Shown here: piece after piece, positions 16,620 to 25,486 of the stretch | Layout: each line of letters starts with the position of its first letter | Numbering within the stretch: the stretch's first letter is position 1 | NCBI RefSeq assembly: GCF_036663835.1 | Contig: NZ_JAXOJT010000002.1 | Coordinates: 859,501 to 923,500, forward strand | DNA: 64,000 nucleotides | Direction: 5' to 3' | Source: Sphingomonas sp. LT1P40 | Lineage (GTDB): Bacteria; Pseudomonadota; Alphaproteobacteria; Sphingomonadales; Sphingomonadaceae | The notes under the pieces: generated by a model | Database searches by the model: none | What the model saw: the letters and a program-made list of their open reading frames with translations, nothing else | What the model was told of the DNA's origin: nothing | Translations under genes and position numbers: made by a program

Positions 16620-17450
16620 ATGGAGCGACTGTGGTTCATTACAAATCCCCATTCGGGGTCGGCGACGCAGGCCAAGTGCGAAGCTTTGGAGGCTGTGTTC
16701 GCCGAACGCGGACTGACGCTGGCCGGACGCACGGGCTTTCCGGATGCGGCAATCCCGAAGGACGCCGAACTTTCGGCGGCGCAGGTCGATACCGTGGTGC
16801 TGTTCGCAGGTGACGGAACGATCAATGCGGCTCTGTGCGCGCTGGCCGGCTGGGACGGGGCGTTCCTAATTCTGCCCGGGGGCACGATGAACATGCTGGC
16901 CAAGTCGCTGCACGGCGATGCCGACCCGGCGGCGATCATCCATGCCGCGCATGAAAGCGGGCGGCGGGTGGCGCTCCCCTATATCGAGGCAGGACCGTAT
17001 CGCGCGTTCGTCGGCCTGATCCTTGGCCCCGCCGCACATTGGGGCCGCGCGCGGGAAGCGGCGCGCAAGGGGCGCGTGGCGCGAGTGTTCCGCGCAATGC
17101 GCAGCGCGTGGCGGCGAACGTTCGGCAAGGGATTGCGGGTTTCGGGCGTGCCGGGGATGCACGAACGCTATCAGGCGATCTTCGTCGCGCCCACGGCGGA
17201 GGGGCTGGAGGTCGCAGCGATCGATGCGCGCGACTGGGGTTCGATCGCCCAGCTTGGCTGGAACTGGCTGACCGGAGACTGGATCGCGGCGCGGGCGGTG
17301 ACCGATCGGCGCGCAGAGCGGCTGCGGCCGGTATCGCGGCGACCGATCCTGGCCTTGTTCGATGGCGAGCCGGTGACGCTCGATCCCGGCGCGGAGATCA
17401 GTGGCGGCACGACCGCGCCCGCCTTTATTGCGACGAAGGTGCCCGCATGA
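16620..17450 (+). CDS. Diacylglycerol kinase-family lipid kinase
   Basis: This 276-residue protein belongs to the DAGK catalytic family (LCB5/YegS), which phosphorylates lipid hydroxyl groups with ATP. The nucleotide-binding motifs are clear: NPHSGSAT at residues 9-16, FAGDGTINAAL and LPGGTMNMLAK. Sphingomonads make glycosphingolipids, so a sphingoid or diacylglycerol substrate is plausible, but the sequence does not decide. It starts seven bases after the aminotransferase stop and overlaps the following phosphoesterase gene by ATGA, indicating translational coupling. Confidence 0.87.
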   Translation: MERLWFITNPHSGSATQAKCEALEAVFAERGLTLAGRTGFPDAAIPKDAELSAAQVDTVVLFAGDGTINAALCALAGWDGAFLILPGGTMNMLAKSLHGDADPAAIIHAAHESGRRVALPYIEAGPYRAFVGLILGPAAHWGRAREAARKGRVARVFRAMRSAWRRTFGKGLRVSGVPGMHERYQAIFVAPTAEGLEVAAIDARDWGSIAQLGWNWLTGDWIAARAVTDRRAERLRPVSRRPILALFDGEPVTLDPGAEISGGTTAPAFIATKVPA

Positions 17451-18217
17451 TCCGGCTGTTCCATGTCAGCGACATCCATTTCGGCGCGGAGGATGCGGCG
17501 GCACTCGACTGGTTCGCCGGGCTGGTGCAGGCCGAACAGCCCGACGCCGTCATCATGACCGGCGACCTGACGATGCGCGCGCGGCGACGCGAGTTCGAGG
17601 CGGCGGCGGCGTGGCTGGAGGGGCTGGGGCGGCCGGTGACGGTCGAGGTCGGCAATCATGACCTGCCCTATTTCAACCTCTGGGCACGATTGTTCACGCC
17701 CTATCGGCGCTATCGCGCGCTGGAGAAGATGATCGAGCGGCCACTGGATTTGCCGGGGGTAACGATCGTGCCGATGAAGACCACGGCGCGGTTCCAGTTC
17801 CGGCTTAACTGGTCGAAGGGCTATGTCGGAGGGCGTGCGCTCGCCGAGACGCTGGCGATGATCCGCGACGTGCCGAAGGATCGGCTGGTTTTCGTGGCGT
17901 GTCACCATCCGCTGATCGAGGCGGGTACGCGCAGCACCTCCCGCACGCGTGGCGGGCGGGAGGCGCTGGCGGCGCTGACGGCGGCGGGCGTCGACGCGGT
18001 GCTGACGGGGCATGTCCACGACCCGTTCGACATCGCGCATGAGTCGGTCCGGCTGATCGGCGCGGGCACCCTGTCCGAACGCACGCGCGACAGTGCGCCG
18101 TCGTTCAACGAGATCACGATCGATGGCGTTGCGTTCACGACGGTCGCGCGGATGATGGGGGCGTCGGCTGATCCAACGATCGCGGCGGAGGGGCCGGATA
18201 CGGAAGTACGGTTGTAG
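17447..18217 (+). CDS. Calcineurin-like metallophosphoesterase
   Basis: A 256-residue phosphoesterase with the full metallophosphoesterase motif set: DIHFG near residue 10, a GDLT block, GNHD, a histidine in ACHHPLIE and GHVHDPF. These bind two metal ions. Substrates in this family range from phospholipid head groups to cyclic nucleotides. ATG at 17447 overlaps the stop of the lipid kinase gene, so coupled translation is expected and a phospholipid substrate is attractive. A longer frame upstream is only overlap with the kinase gene. Confidence 0.87.
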   Translation: MIRLFHVSDIHFGAEDAAALDWFAGLVQAEQPDAVIMTGDLTMRARRREFEAAAAWLEGLGRPVTVEVGNHDLPYFNLWARLFTPYRRYRALEKMIERPLDLPGVTIVPMKTTARFQFRLNWSKGYVGGRALAETLAMIRDVPKDRLVFVACHHPLIEAGTRSTSRTRGGREALAALTAAGVDAVLTGHVHDPFDIAHESVRLIGAGTLSERTRDSAPSFNEITIDGVAFTTVARMMGASADPTIAAEGPDTEVRL

Positions 18218-18306
18218 GGAGCGAATGACAGCGATGGGTTGGCTCTTATGCCGGGACGCTAGAACCGCTTACAAGCCATTGCGGACAACGCGATTGAGTT
18301 TAGGCT

Positions 18307-18720
18307 ATGCGAATGTGGCACGTCATCGCATTCGCACTCGCCTTAACGTCTTCTCAGGTAGGCCAGCGCTTAACCGTCAGGGGGGCAGAGTTTGGGCCGC
18401 AACAACGCCTGACTTGTCAGTGGTTCACTAATTTCGAGAATAGCCGACTTGAACGGTGTCGTGCCACAACGGGTCCGTCGCCCATCTTGGACGATGGCGC
18501 ATCCATTGAATGCACTGACAAGTCGGTCTGTGCGGAACTGGATGATAGAGCTCGAGACGCAGCCCGCTGGCAAAAGAAGGAGCCGGTATGGGGCGTCTTC
18601 GCGGTGGAATTTTATGGCCGGGTCGGCATGACCAAACGCGAGAAACAATATCTCGGCGATGGTACAAGAACCGTGATTATTGAGCGGATCATTAGTGTCC
18701 GAAAGCGCGCCGATCCATGA
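18307..18720 (+). CDS. Hypothetical secreted protein
   Basis: I do not recognise this 137-residue protein. It begins with a short hydrophobic stretch (WHVIAFALALTSS) that could be a signal peptide. The body has several cysteines (TCQW, RCRATTG, IECTD, SVCAEL), suggesting disulfides outside the cytoplasm. No good ribosome site is visible at ATG 18307; ATG 18313 is the alternative. Its base composition is less GC-rich than its neighbours. It lies alone, convergent with rpsI. Confidence 0.5.
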   Translation: MRMWHVIAFALALTSSQVGQRLTVRGAEFGPQQRLTCQWFTNFENSRLERCRATTGPSPILDDGASIECTDKSVCAELDDRARDAARWQKKEPVWGVFAVEFYGRVGMTKREKQYLGDGTRTVIIERIISVRKRADP

Positions 18721-18806
18721 TTTTGCAACGGTAGCTTTAACCAATCACGGTCATCGCTTCAGTCTGCCCGACGCCGGAATCGGCAGCTTTGCCATCCCCA
18801 AACGAG

Positions 18807-18833
18807 AAAGGGCGGCCCGTTGCCGGACCGCCC
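18807..18833 (-). terminator. Terminator after rpsI
   Basis: A hairpin with GGGCGG(C/T)CCG arms, one mismatch, lies 25 bp beyond the rpsI stop, followed on the minus strand by TTTCTCGTT. It probably ends the rplM-rpsI transcript. Confidence 0.6.
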
Positions 18834-18857
18834 TCCCTTTCCCCGTCGGGAAACCGA

Positions 18858-19424
18858 TTAGCGCTTCGAGAACTGGAAGCTGCGGCGGGCCTTGGCCTTG
18901 CCGTACTTCTTGCGCTCGACCGCGCGGCTGTCGCGGGTCAGGAACCCGGCGGCCTTGACCGGCGCGCGCAGCAACGGTTCGAACTTGGTCAGTGCCTGGG
19001 CGATGCCGTGCTTGACGGCGCCGGCCTGGCCCGAAAGCCCGCCGCCCTTGACGGTGCAGACCACGTCATACTGACCGTCACGCTCGGCGACGCCGAACGG
19101 CTGGTTGATGACGAGACGCAGCGTCGGACGCGCGAAATAGACTTGCTGATCGCGACCGTTGATCGTGATCTTGCCCGAGCCGGGCTTGATCCAGACGCGT
19201 GCGACGGCGTCCTTGCGGCGGCCGGTCGCATAGGCGCGGCCATAGGCGTCGAGGATCTGCTCACGCAGCGGCATCGTCGAGACGACAGGTGCTGGCGCAC
19301 CGGCAATGTAATCCTCGGCACTGGCAGGCGCACCGGCGGTCACAGCCGCAGGCGTTTCACCGGCAGCGATCGCACCGAGATCGGAAAGGGACTGGCGCCC
19401 GTCGGAAATATTGGTGTCGGACAT
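18858..19424 (-). CDS. rpsI: 30S ribosomal protein S9
   Basis: Small-subunit ribosomal protein whose C-terminal tail reaches the P-site tRNA. The core from about residue 60 ([15 protein letters not shown], then [19 protein letters not shown], ending in [10 protein letters not shown]) is unmistakable. The 188-residue length exceeds the usual 130 or so because of an Ala-rich N-terminal extension, as known in sphingomonads and relatives. The start ATG overlaps the rplM stop by ATGA, so the two proteins are translationally coupled. Confidence 0.97.
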   Translation of the reverse strand: MSDTNISDGRQSLSDLGAIAAGETPAAVTAGAPASAEDYIAGAPAPVVSTMPLREQILDAYGRAYATGRRKDAVARVWIKPGSGKITINGRDQQVYFARPTLRLVINQPFGVAERDGQYDVVCTVKGGGLSGQAGAVKHGIAQALTKFEPLLRAPVKAAGFLTRDSRAVERKKYGKAKARRSFQFSKR

Positions 19425-19903
19425 CAGTTGCCCACCTTGTTCTTGCGGCTCATGGCCGCGATGTCGAGGACTTCGGGGTTCTGCGCGGCGTGCGGGTGCT
19501 CGGCGCCCTTGAAGATGCGCAGGTTGCGCATCTGCTCACGACCCAGCGGGCCGCGCGGAATCATGCGCTCGATCGCCTTCTCCAGAACGCGCTCCGGGAA
19601 GCGGCCTTCGAGCAGCTTCTGCGCGGTCACTTCCTTGATGCCGCCGGCATAACCGGTGTGCTTGTAATACACCTTGTCGGCCAGCTTCTTGCCGGTGAAC
19701 TTCACCTTGTCGGCGTTGATGACGATGACATTGTCACCGCAATCGACATGCGGGGTGAAGCTGGTCTTGTGCTTGCCGCGCAGGACGTTGGCGATCACCA
19801 CGGCGGCACGGCCGACGACCAGATCCTGGGCATCGACGATATGCCATTTCTTTTCCACGTCGGCCGGACGAACCGACTTCGTGGTCTTCATCAGCGCCTT
19901 CAT
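19424..19903 (-). CDS. rplM: 50S ribosomal protein L13
   Basis: Early-assembling large-subunit protein. The sequence shows [36 protein letters not shown] and MIPRGPLGR, all classic L13 motifs, at the normal length of 159 residues. It is the first gene of the rplM-rpsI pair and shares four bases with rpsI. Confidence 0.97.
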   Translation of the reverse strand: MKALMKTTKSVRPADVEKKWHIVDAQDLVVGRAAVVIANVLRGKHKTSFTPHVDCGDNVIVINADKVKFTGKKLADKVYYKHTGYAGGIKEVTAQKLLEGRFPERVLEKAIERMIPRGPLGREQMRNLRIFKGAEHPHAAQNPEVLDIAAMSRKNKVGN

Positions 19904-20034
19904 GGGGCCAGACCTCTAAGTTAAAATGCATGACGCCGCCCGGACAGGACGGCGTCGATGGCGGGCATTTGCGTTAGGGGGTGCTGAAAGTCAAGCAAAA
20001 CAGCGGGTTTCTCGACGGGTATTGGAATACCCGA

Positions 20035-20874
20035 TCATTCCAGCCGGGTTGTCGTCACTCGTTCGGCAGCGACCGATCCGTCGGGGGCAAGGGTACGGAC
20101 GGTTTCGACACTGTCCGTGACAAGGCCGGTCATCGGATCGACGCGGCGCACGGTTTCCAGCGACATGCTGCCCGACGCGCCGTCCGGGCCGGGGATTGCG
20201 ACCATGCCATGCGCAGTGACGGCGACTTCCAGTTGGCCGCGCGTCATTTGCACCGCACGGATGCCATCGAGCTGCGCCGTGCCATAAGGCGAGGTGGCGG
20301 GCAGGCGGACGGCGCGGGGCGGGCTTTCGCCGGCGGTTGCAATATCTGCGGCAATCAACGGCGCGACCAGTGAGGCAAGCATAAGTTGTTGGCGGTCGGC
20401 CGGCATCTGCGCCAGCGCACCCCGAATCGCCCGCACCCGCGCTGCGCGTTTGCGGTCGAGGTCGCTCGTTCCTGCGGGAGCCTGTGCGCCGATGCCATCG
20501 AGCACGGCGGTCCACAAGGCCGCCTGTTCGTCGATCGCGGTAACGCGCCCCGCGCGATCGAGATGAATTACCACCGTTCTTCCGGCGATCCGGGCGAAGC
20601 CTGCGCGAAACATCGCCGCAGGATCGTCCGCGCTGCCAACCGGTTCGGCTGCCTCGATCACGATTTCGGCGCGATACCCGCTGCCCGCTTGCCGAAACAC
20701 GATCCGGCGCGCATTCACAAAGCGGCGGGTGACCCCGTTGTCGATCCGCACGGCTTCGCTGACGACACGCATCGGCTTGTCGACCGGCGGCGCGAACCCC
20801 GCGACCATGGCTTGCGCCGCGAATGCGCCGAAGATGATTGGGGTCCCGATCAACGGGTGGAATCGTCGACCCAC
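20035..20874 (-). CDS. Hypothetical secreted protein downstream of cutA
   Basis: I do not recognise this 279-residue protein. A GTG start at 20874 gives a basic then hydrophobic leader (RRFHPLIGTPIIFGAFAAQA), a probable signal peptide ending near residue 22, and overlaps cutA by 25 bp. The mature part is rich in Val, Ala and Asp, with no cysteine and no known catalytic motif. Position at the end of ctaA-cutA suggests co-transcription. A periplasmic role is likely but unproven. Confidence 0.65.
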   Translation of the reverse strand: MGRRFHPLIGTPIIFGAFAAQAMVAGFAPPVDKPMRVVSEAVRIDNGVTRRFVNARRIVFRQAGSGYRAEIVIEAAEPVGSADDPAAMFRAGFARIAGRTVVIHLDRAGRVTAIDEQAALWTAVLDGIGAQAPAGTSDLDRKRAARVRAIRGALAQMPADRQQLMLASLVAPLIAADIATAGESPPRAVRLPATSPYGTAQLDGIRAVQMTRGQLEVAVTAHGMVAIPGPDGASGSMSLETVRRVDPMTGLVTDSVETVRTLAPDGSVAAERVTTTRLE

Positions 20875-21164
20875 TGCGCCACCGCGTCACCGGCAGCGGC
20901 GGGCCAAATCTCGATCGCGGGCAGGTCGTAGCTGTGCAGCGCGGCGATGCGCTCGGCCAGTTCGCGCGCCAGTTCGGGCGTCGTCTTGAACAGCGCGCGA
21001 TACTCGGTCGCGGTCTCGATCAGTCCGTGCCAGCGATAGATCGACGTGCACGGGCCAAGCAGGTTGACGCACGCGGCGAGATTTTCCCCGACCATCGATC
21101 GTCCGATGCGCTCGGCTTCATCGGCATTGGCAAACGTCACATGAAGCAGCGCAATGTCGCTCAT
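20850..21164 (-). CDS. cutA: Divalent-cation tolerance protein CutA
   Basis: A small trimeric protein of 104 residues linked to divalent metal tolerance. The LLHVTFANADEAERIGRSMV start, CVN(L) motif, YRWHGLIETATEY and YDLPAIEIWP segments are diagnostic. ATG at 21164 overlaps the ctaA stop by ATGA and gives the normal family length; the longer frame upstream is only overlap with ctaA. Confidence 0.95.
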   Translation of the reverse strand: MSDIALLHVTFANADEAERIGRSMVGENLAACVNLLGPCTSIYRWHGLIETATEYRALFKTTPELARELAERIAALHSYDLPAIEIWPAAAGDAVAQWVDDSTR

Positions 21165-22192
21165 CGCCGCCGCCCTATCGAATGCGCGCCCCATGCGCTC
21201 GCCGCGACGACCAGCGCGCCGACAAGCTGGTGCAGCACCGCCACGACGATCTCGACCCCGGTCATCACCGTGGCGATGCCGAGCAGGATCTGGATGCCGA
21301 ACGCACTGTGGATTGCGATCGACGCGCGCCGGTCGCCCGCTGCCTTTGCCCGTCGTGCCAGCACGATCAGCGCGCCGACGGCGACGAATGCCCACCAGCG
21401 ATGGACCCAGTGAATCAGCGCCGGATCGTTGAACAGCGCGTCGAGGAACGGGCGCACCGCGAGCACCTCGGAAGGGAACAGCTTGCCGTTCATCAGCGGC
21501 CATTCATTGGTCACCAGTCCGGCATTCAGCCCCGCAACAAATGCACCGAAGACGAGCTGCACGAACAGGATCAGTCCGGTCCAGCCTGCCACCGCCGTCA
21601 CCCGCGCGGGCCGCGACCCGGCATCGCGCCCCAGCCTGCGCAGGTCCAGCGCGGTCCAGATCAGCGCCGCCAGAATGAACAGGGCCAGCAGCAAATGCGC
21701 GGCGAGCCGAAAATGGCTGACATCGGTACGCTCTGCCAGACCGGACGTGACCATCCACCAACCGATCACGCCCTGGAGCGCGCCCAGCGCCAGCAACGCG
21801 ACCAGCCGCCAGCCATAGCCCTGTGGAATCGCGCGCCGGAATGCGAACCACGCCAGCGGCAGCGCGAAGGCGACTCCGATCAGCCGCCCGAGCAGACGGT
21901 GGAGATACTCCCAGAAATAAATGCCTTTGAACGCCGCCAGCGACATGCCCTGGTTGATTTGGCTGTATTCCGGGATCAGCTTGTATTTGGCGAACTCGGC
22001 CTGCCACGCCGCCTCGCTCAGCGGGGGCAAAATGCCCGTCACCAACTTCCATTCGGTGATCGACAGGCCCGATTCGGTCAGGCGGGTGATGCCGCCGACG
22101 GCGACCATCAGCACGATCAGCGCGGCGACGAAGAACAGCCAGTTGGCGATCGCGCGGGGGCGGACGGGGTGGGTGAACGCAGACACTGGCAT
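21161..22192 (-). CDS. ctaA: Heme A synthase (COX15/CtaA)
   Basis: A membrane enzyme that oxidises heme O to heme A for cytochrome oxidase. The 343-residue sequence has about eight membrane helices. Key segments are GGITRLTESGLSITEWK, the loop with PEYSQINQGM, WEYLHRLLGR with a heme-ligand histidine, GWWMVTSGL, and WVHRWWAF near the end. Length and motifs match the type 1/2 alphaproteobacterial form. It leads the ctaA-cutA operon. Confidence 0.95.
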   Translation of the reverse strand: MPVSAFTHPVRPRAIANWLFFVAALIVLMVAVGGITRLTESGLSITEWKLVTGILPPLSEAAWQAEFAKYKLIPEYSQINQGMSLAAFKGIYFWEYLHRLLGRLIGVAFALPLAWFAFRRAIPQGYGWRLVALLALGALQGVIGWWMVTSGLAERTDVSHFRLAAHLLLALFILAALIWTALDLRRLGRDAGSRPARVTAVAGWTGLILFVQLVFGAFVAGLNAGLVTNEWPLMNGKLFPSEVLAVRPFLDALFNDPALIHWVHRWWAFVAVGALIVLARRAKAAGDRRASIAIHSAFGIQILLGIATVMTGVEIVVAVLHQLVGALVVAASAWGAHSIGRRR

Positions 22193-22287
22193 GGTTTATT
22201 CGCTGCGCACGGTAATTGCCAGTCGCAGGGTTCGGTTTACCGCGATGTGATGTTGTAACTTCCCGGCCGTCGATCTATATCGCGGGC

Positions 22288-22671
22288 ATGGCATATGCCG
22301 TTGCCCCCCGATTCTGGGAACAGGTCGACACGCGCTTCGATCGCTTTGCGATCGGGGTGTCGAGCCTGTGTCTGGCGCATTGCCTGGCCAGCACGGTGCT
22401 GCTGGCTTTGGTGTCGGCGGCGGGCGGATTGCTGCATCCTGCGATCCATGAGATCGGGTTGATGCTGGCGATCGTGTTCGGGCTGGTCGCGCTGGGCCGC
22501 GGCATCTGGAAGCATGGCTATATGATGCCCTCCGCCGTCGGTGCGTTCGGCCTTGGCATGATGGCCGGCGCGCTGAGCCTGCCGCATGGCGGGCAGGAGA
22601 TTTTGTGGACGGTGGTTGGTGTTGCCGTTCTCGCACTGGGCCACGATCTCAACCGGCGAGCGACTTACTAG
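22288..22671 (+). CDS. MerC-family membrane protein
   Basis: A 127-residue protein with four predicted membrane helices. The LCLAHCLAS segment has a Cys-x-x-x-Cys pair within the first helix, as in MerC mercury transporters. No merR, merA or merP is nearby. ATG at 22288 is preferred; upstream codons lie in the ctaA promoter region. A Fur/Zur-type regulator follows after 42 bp, so this member may handle zinc or another metal rather than mercury, which is inference. Confidence 0.8.
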   Translation: MAYAVAPRFWEQVDTRFDRFAIGVSSLCLAHCLASTVLLALVSAAGGLLHPAIHEIGLMLAIVFGLVALGRGIWKHGYMMPSAVGAFGLGMMAGALSLPHGGQEILWTVVGVAVLALGHDLNRRATY

Positions 22672-22713
22672 CCGTCGCTTGCTGCCAACCGCTCGCAAGC
22701 CTACATACCGTCC

Positions 22714-23172
22714 ATGCACGCGCACAAACATCATGAGCATGAAGGTTCCGACCTGACCGATGCCGCTCAGGCGACGCTGGAGAAGGCGGGCGAGCAGTGG
22801 ACGACGATGCGTGCGTCGATCTTCGAGGCACTGGCCGGGTTCGACAAGCCGGCGTCGGCCTATGACATTGCCGAGGCGGTGTCGAAGAAAGAGGGGCGGC
22901 GCGTGGCTGCCAACAGCGTCTATCGCATCCTCGACCTGTTCGTGAGCGCCAACCTCGCGCGGCGAGTCGAGAGTTCCAACGCTTATGTCGCAAACGCGCA
23001 TCCGGATTGCCTGCACGACTGCATCTTTCTGGTGTGTGACTCGTGCGGCCAGACGACGCATCTGGATGATGACAGCATCACGCGGAATGTCCGTTCGGCA
23101 GCCAAGGATGCGGGTTTTTCCCCCGTGCGCCCCGTCATTGAAGTGCGCGGCAAGTGCGCTGACTGCGACTGA
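22714..23172 (+). CDS. Fur-family metal regulator, probably Zur-like
   Basis: A 152-residue transcription regulator of the Fur family. The N-terminus is His-rich (HAHKHHEHE). A winged helix covers about residues 25-85 (SAYDIAEAV, ANSVYRILDLF). Two zinc-type cysteine pairs are visible, CDSCG and CADCD, with HDCIFLVC before them. The pattern fits Zur better than Fur, but the metal is not proven. It lies just behind the MerC-like gene and may repress it at high metal. Confidence 0.85.
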   Translation: MHAHKHHEHEGSDLTDAAQATLEKAGEQWTTMRASIFEALAGFDKPASAYDIAEAVSKKEGRRVAANSVYRILDLFVSANLARRVESSNAYVANAHPDCLHDCIFLVCDSCGQTTHLDDDSITRNVRSAAKDAGFSPVRPVIEVRGKCADCD

Positions 23173-23288
23173 GAGCCTGACCTCTATTTCATCGACTGCT
23201 CAGCTTTTGCTCATGACGCGCGGCACACCAGCAGCGTAACCGCGTTGTAGCAATCGACACCATCATGGTGCTGGAGTAAGTGCGGGTA

Positions 23289-25211
23289 ATGGCTGATCTT
23301 CCGAATACGCCGCTGCTCGACACCGTCGATACGCCGCACGACCTCCGCAAGCTCAAATCGAACCAGTTGCGCCAGCTGGCGGACGAACTGCGCGCGGAGA
23401 CGATCTCTGCGGTCGGCACCACGGGCGGACATCTCGGATCGGGCCTCGGCGTGGTCGAACTGACCGTTGCCATCCATTATGTCTTCGACACCCCTGAAGA
23501 TCGGCTGGTGTGGGATGTCGGGCACCAATGCTATCCGCACAAGATCCTGACCGGGCGGCGCGACCGCATCCGCACGTTGCGCATGGGGGGCGGGCTGTCG
23601 GGCTTCACCAAGCGAAGCGAGAGCGAATATGATCCGTTCGGCGCGGCGCATAGCTCGACCTCGATCTCGGCGGCGTTGGGTTTCGCGGTGGCGAACAAGC
23701 TGTCCGGCAAGCCCGGACGCGGCATCGCCGTGATCGGCGACGGGTCGATGAGTGCCGGCATGGCCTATGAGGCGATGAACAACGCCGAACAGGCAGGCAA
23801 CCGCCTGATCGTGATTCTGAACGACAACGACATGTCGATCGCGCCGCCGGTGGGCGGGCTGTCGGCCTATCTCGCGCGCGTCGTGTCCAGTTCCGAATAT
23901 CTCGGTCTGCGCAGTCTGGCGAGCAAGGTCGTCCGCAAGCTGTCGCGCCGAGTCCACAGCGCCGCTTCCAAGACCGAGGAATTTGCGCGGGGCATGGTGA
24001 CGGGCGGCACGTTGTTCGAGGAGCTTGGCTTTTACTATGTCGGCCCGATCGACGGCCATAATCTCGATCATCTGATCCCGGTGCTGGAGAATGTCCGCGA
24101 CGCGAAGGAAGGCCCGGTGCTGGTCCATGTCGTGACCAAAAAGGGCAAGGGCTATGCCCCCGCCGAGGCGAGCGCCGACAAGTATCACGGCGTGCAGAAA
24201 TTCGACGTCATCACCGGCGCACAGGCCAAATCGCCGCCGGGGCCGCCATCGTACCAGAATGTGTTCGGCGAGACGCTGGCAAAGCTGGCCGAGACCGACC
24301 CCCGCATCTGCGCGATCACCGCGGCGATGCCGTCTGGTACCGGGGTGGACAAATTCGCACAGGCCCACCCCGAGCGCGCTTTCGATGTCGGCATCGCCGA
24401 GCAACACGCCGTGACCTTCGCCGCTGGACTCGCGGCACAGGGAATGCGGCCGTTTTGCGCGATCTATTCGACCTTCCTCCAGCGCGCTTACGACCAGGTC
24501 GTCCACGACGTCGCGATCCAGAACTTACCCGTCCGCTTCGCCATCGATCGCGCCGGACTCGTCGGTGCCGATGGCGCGACCCATGCGGGCAGTTTCGACG
24601 TCACCTATCTGGCGACGCTTCCCAATTTCGTGGTGATGGCCCCGGCTGACGAGGCGGAGCTTGCGCATATGACCAAGACCGCAGTCGAGCACGACAGCGG
24701 CCCGATCGCGCTGCGCTATCCGCGCGGTAACGGCACCGGTGTCGAGATTCCCGCCGAGCCGCAGGTACTGGAGATCGGCAAGGGCCGGATCGTGCGCACC
24801 GGGCACAAGGTCGCGATCCTGTCGCTCGGCACGCGGCTGGCGGAGGCGTTGAAGGCCGCCGACACGCTCGATGCCAAGGGGTTGTCGACCACTGTCGCCG
24901 ATCTGCGTTTCGCCAAGCCGCTGGACGAGGCGCTGATCCGCCGCCTGCTGACCACGCACGAGGTCGCGGTGACGATCGAGGAGAATTCGGTCGGCGGCTT
25001 CGGCGCACACGTCCTGACGCTGGCGAGCGACGAGGGGCTGATCGACGCCGGGCTCAAGCTGCGCACGCTGCGCCTGCCCGACCGCTTCCAGGATCAGGAC
25101 AAGCCCGAAGTCCAATATGACGAGGCGGGTCTCAACGCTGCCAATATCGTCGAGACGGTGCTGAAGGCGCTGCGCTGGAACGAGAGCGAGGTCGCGGGGG
25201 TGCGGGCCTAG
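23289..25211 (+). CDS. dxs: 1-deoxy-D-xylulose-5-phosphate synthase
   Basis: Thiamine-diphosphate enzyme that condenses pyruvate and glyceraldehyde 3-phosphate in the first step of the MEP isoprenoid pathway, feeding carotenoid and quinone synthesis. The 640-residue protein shows [29 protein letters not shown], the TPP motif [31 protein letters not shown] and [18 protein letters not shown] at 23289 is preferred; a GTG nine bases upstream is possible. It is monocistronic, with a large inverted-repeat element starting two bases after its stop. Confidence 0.97.
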   Translation: MADLPNTPLLDTVDTPHDLRKLKSNQLRQLADELRAETISAVGTTGGHLGSGLGVVELTVAIHYVFDTPEDRLVWDVGHQCYPHKILTGRRDRIRTLRMGGGLSGFTKRSESEYDPFGAAHSSTSISAALGFAVANKLSGKPGRGIAVIGDGSMSAGMAYEAMNNAEQAGNRLIVILNDNDMSIAPPVGGLSAYLARVVSSSEYLGLRSLASKVVRKLSRRVHSAASKTEEFARGMVTGGTLFEELGFYYVGPIDGHNLDHLIPVLENVRDAKEGPVLVHVVTKKGKGYAPAEASADKYHGVQKFDVITGAQAKSPPGPPSYQNVFGETLAKLAETDPRICAITAAMPSGTGVDKFAQAHPERAFDVGIAEQHAVTFAAGLAAQGMRPFCAIYSTFLQRAYDQVVHDVAIQNLPVRFAIDRAGLVGADGATHAGSFDVTYLATLPNFVVMAPADEAELAHMTKTAVEHDSGPIALRYPRGNGTGVEIPAEPQVLEIGKGRIVRTGHKVAILSLGTRLAEALKAADTLDAKGLSTTVADLRFAKPLDEALIRRLLTTHEVAVTIEENSVGGFGAHVLTLASDEGLIDAGLKLRTLRLPDRFQDQDKPEVQYDEAGLNAANIVETVLKALRWNESEVAGVRA

Positions 25212-25212
25212 G

Positions 25213-25472
25213 GTCTGGACTCAATACCTGCAATGCCCGTGACGGAGCGGATTTTGGTGCAGGGCAAGGCGAGAGGAGGAAGCGATGCGGCGTATCGTGA
25301 CCGACGATCAACGCAGCCCTGCGCCAAAATCCGCCCGCCGTTTCGCGGTCGCTTTGGGAAGCCCGCTGGACTGCGTTGGGTCGCTTGCGCGTAGCGCCTA
25401 CGCACTTCACAATCCGCCTTGCCAGCAGACTTCCCAAAGCGATCACGGGCGTTGCCGGTATTGAGTCCAGAC
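25213..25472. repeat. Nested inverted-repeat element behind dxs
   Basis: The 30-base ends are inverted copies with three mismatches: GTCTGGACTCAATACC opens the element and its complement closes it. Inside are two more hairpins: a GCGGATTTTGG(T/C)GCAGGGC pair (about 25248-25346) and a CGCTTTGGGAAG pair (about 25350-25442) enclosing GCGTAGCGCCTACGC. The whole element can fold into a branched structure. It encodes no convincing protein. It could be a MITE or a structured intergenic repeat, and may act as a terminator for dxs. No clear target-site duplication is visible. Confidence 0.85.
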
Positions 25473-25486
25473 TTTAAACCCCGCCC

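Noticed and set aside
17039..17446. Upstream extension of the phosphoesterase frame
   Set aside because: It lies inside the lipid kinase gene in another frame; the ATG in the ATGA overlap gives the family-typical start.
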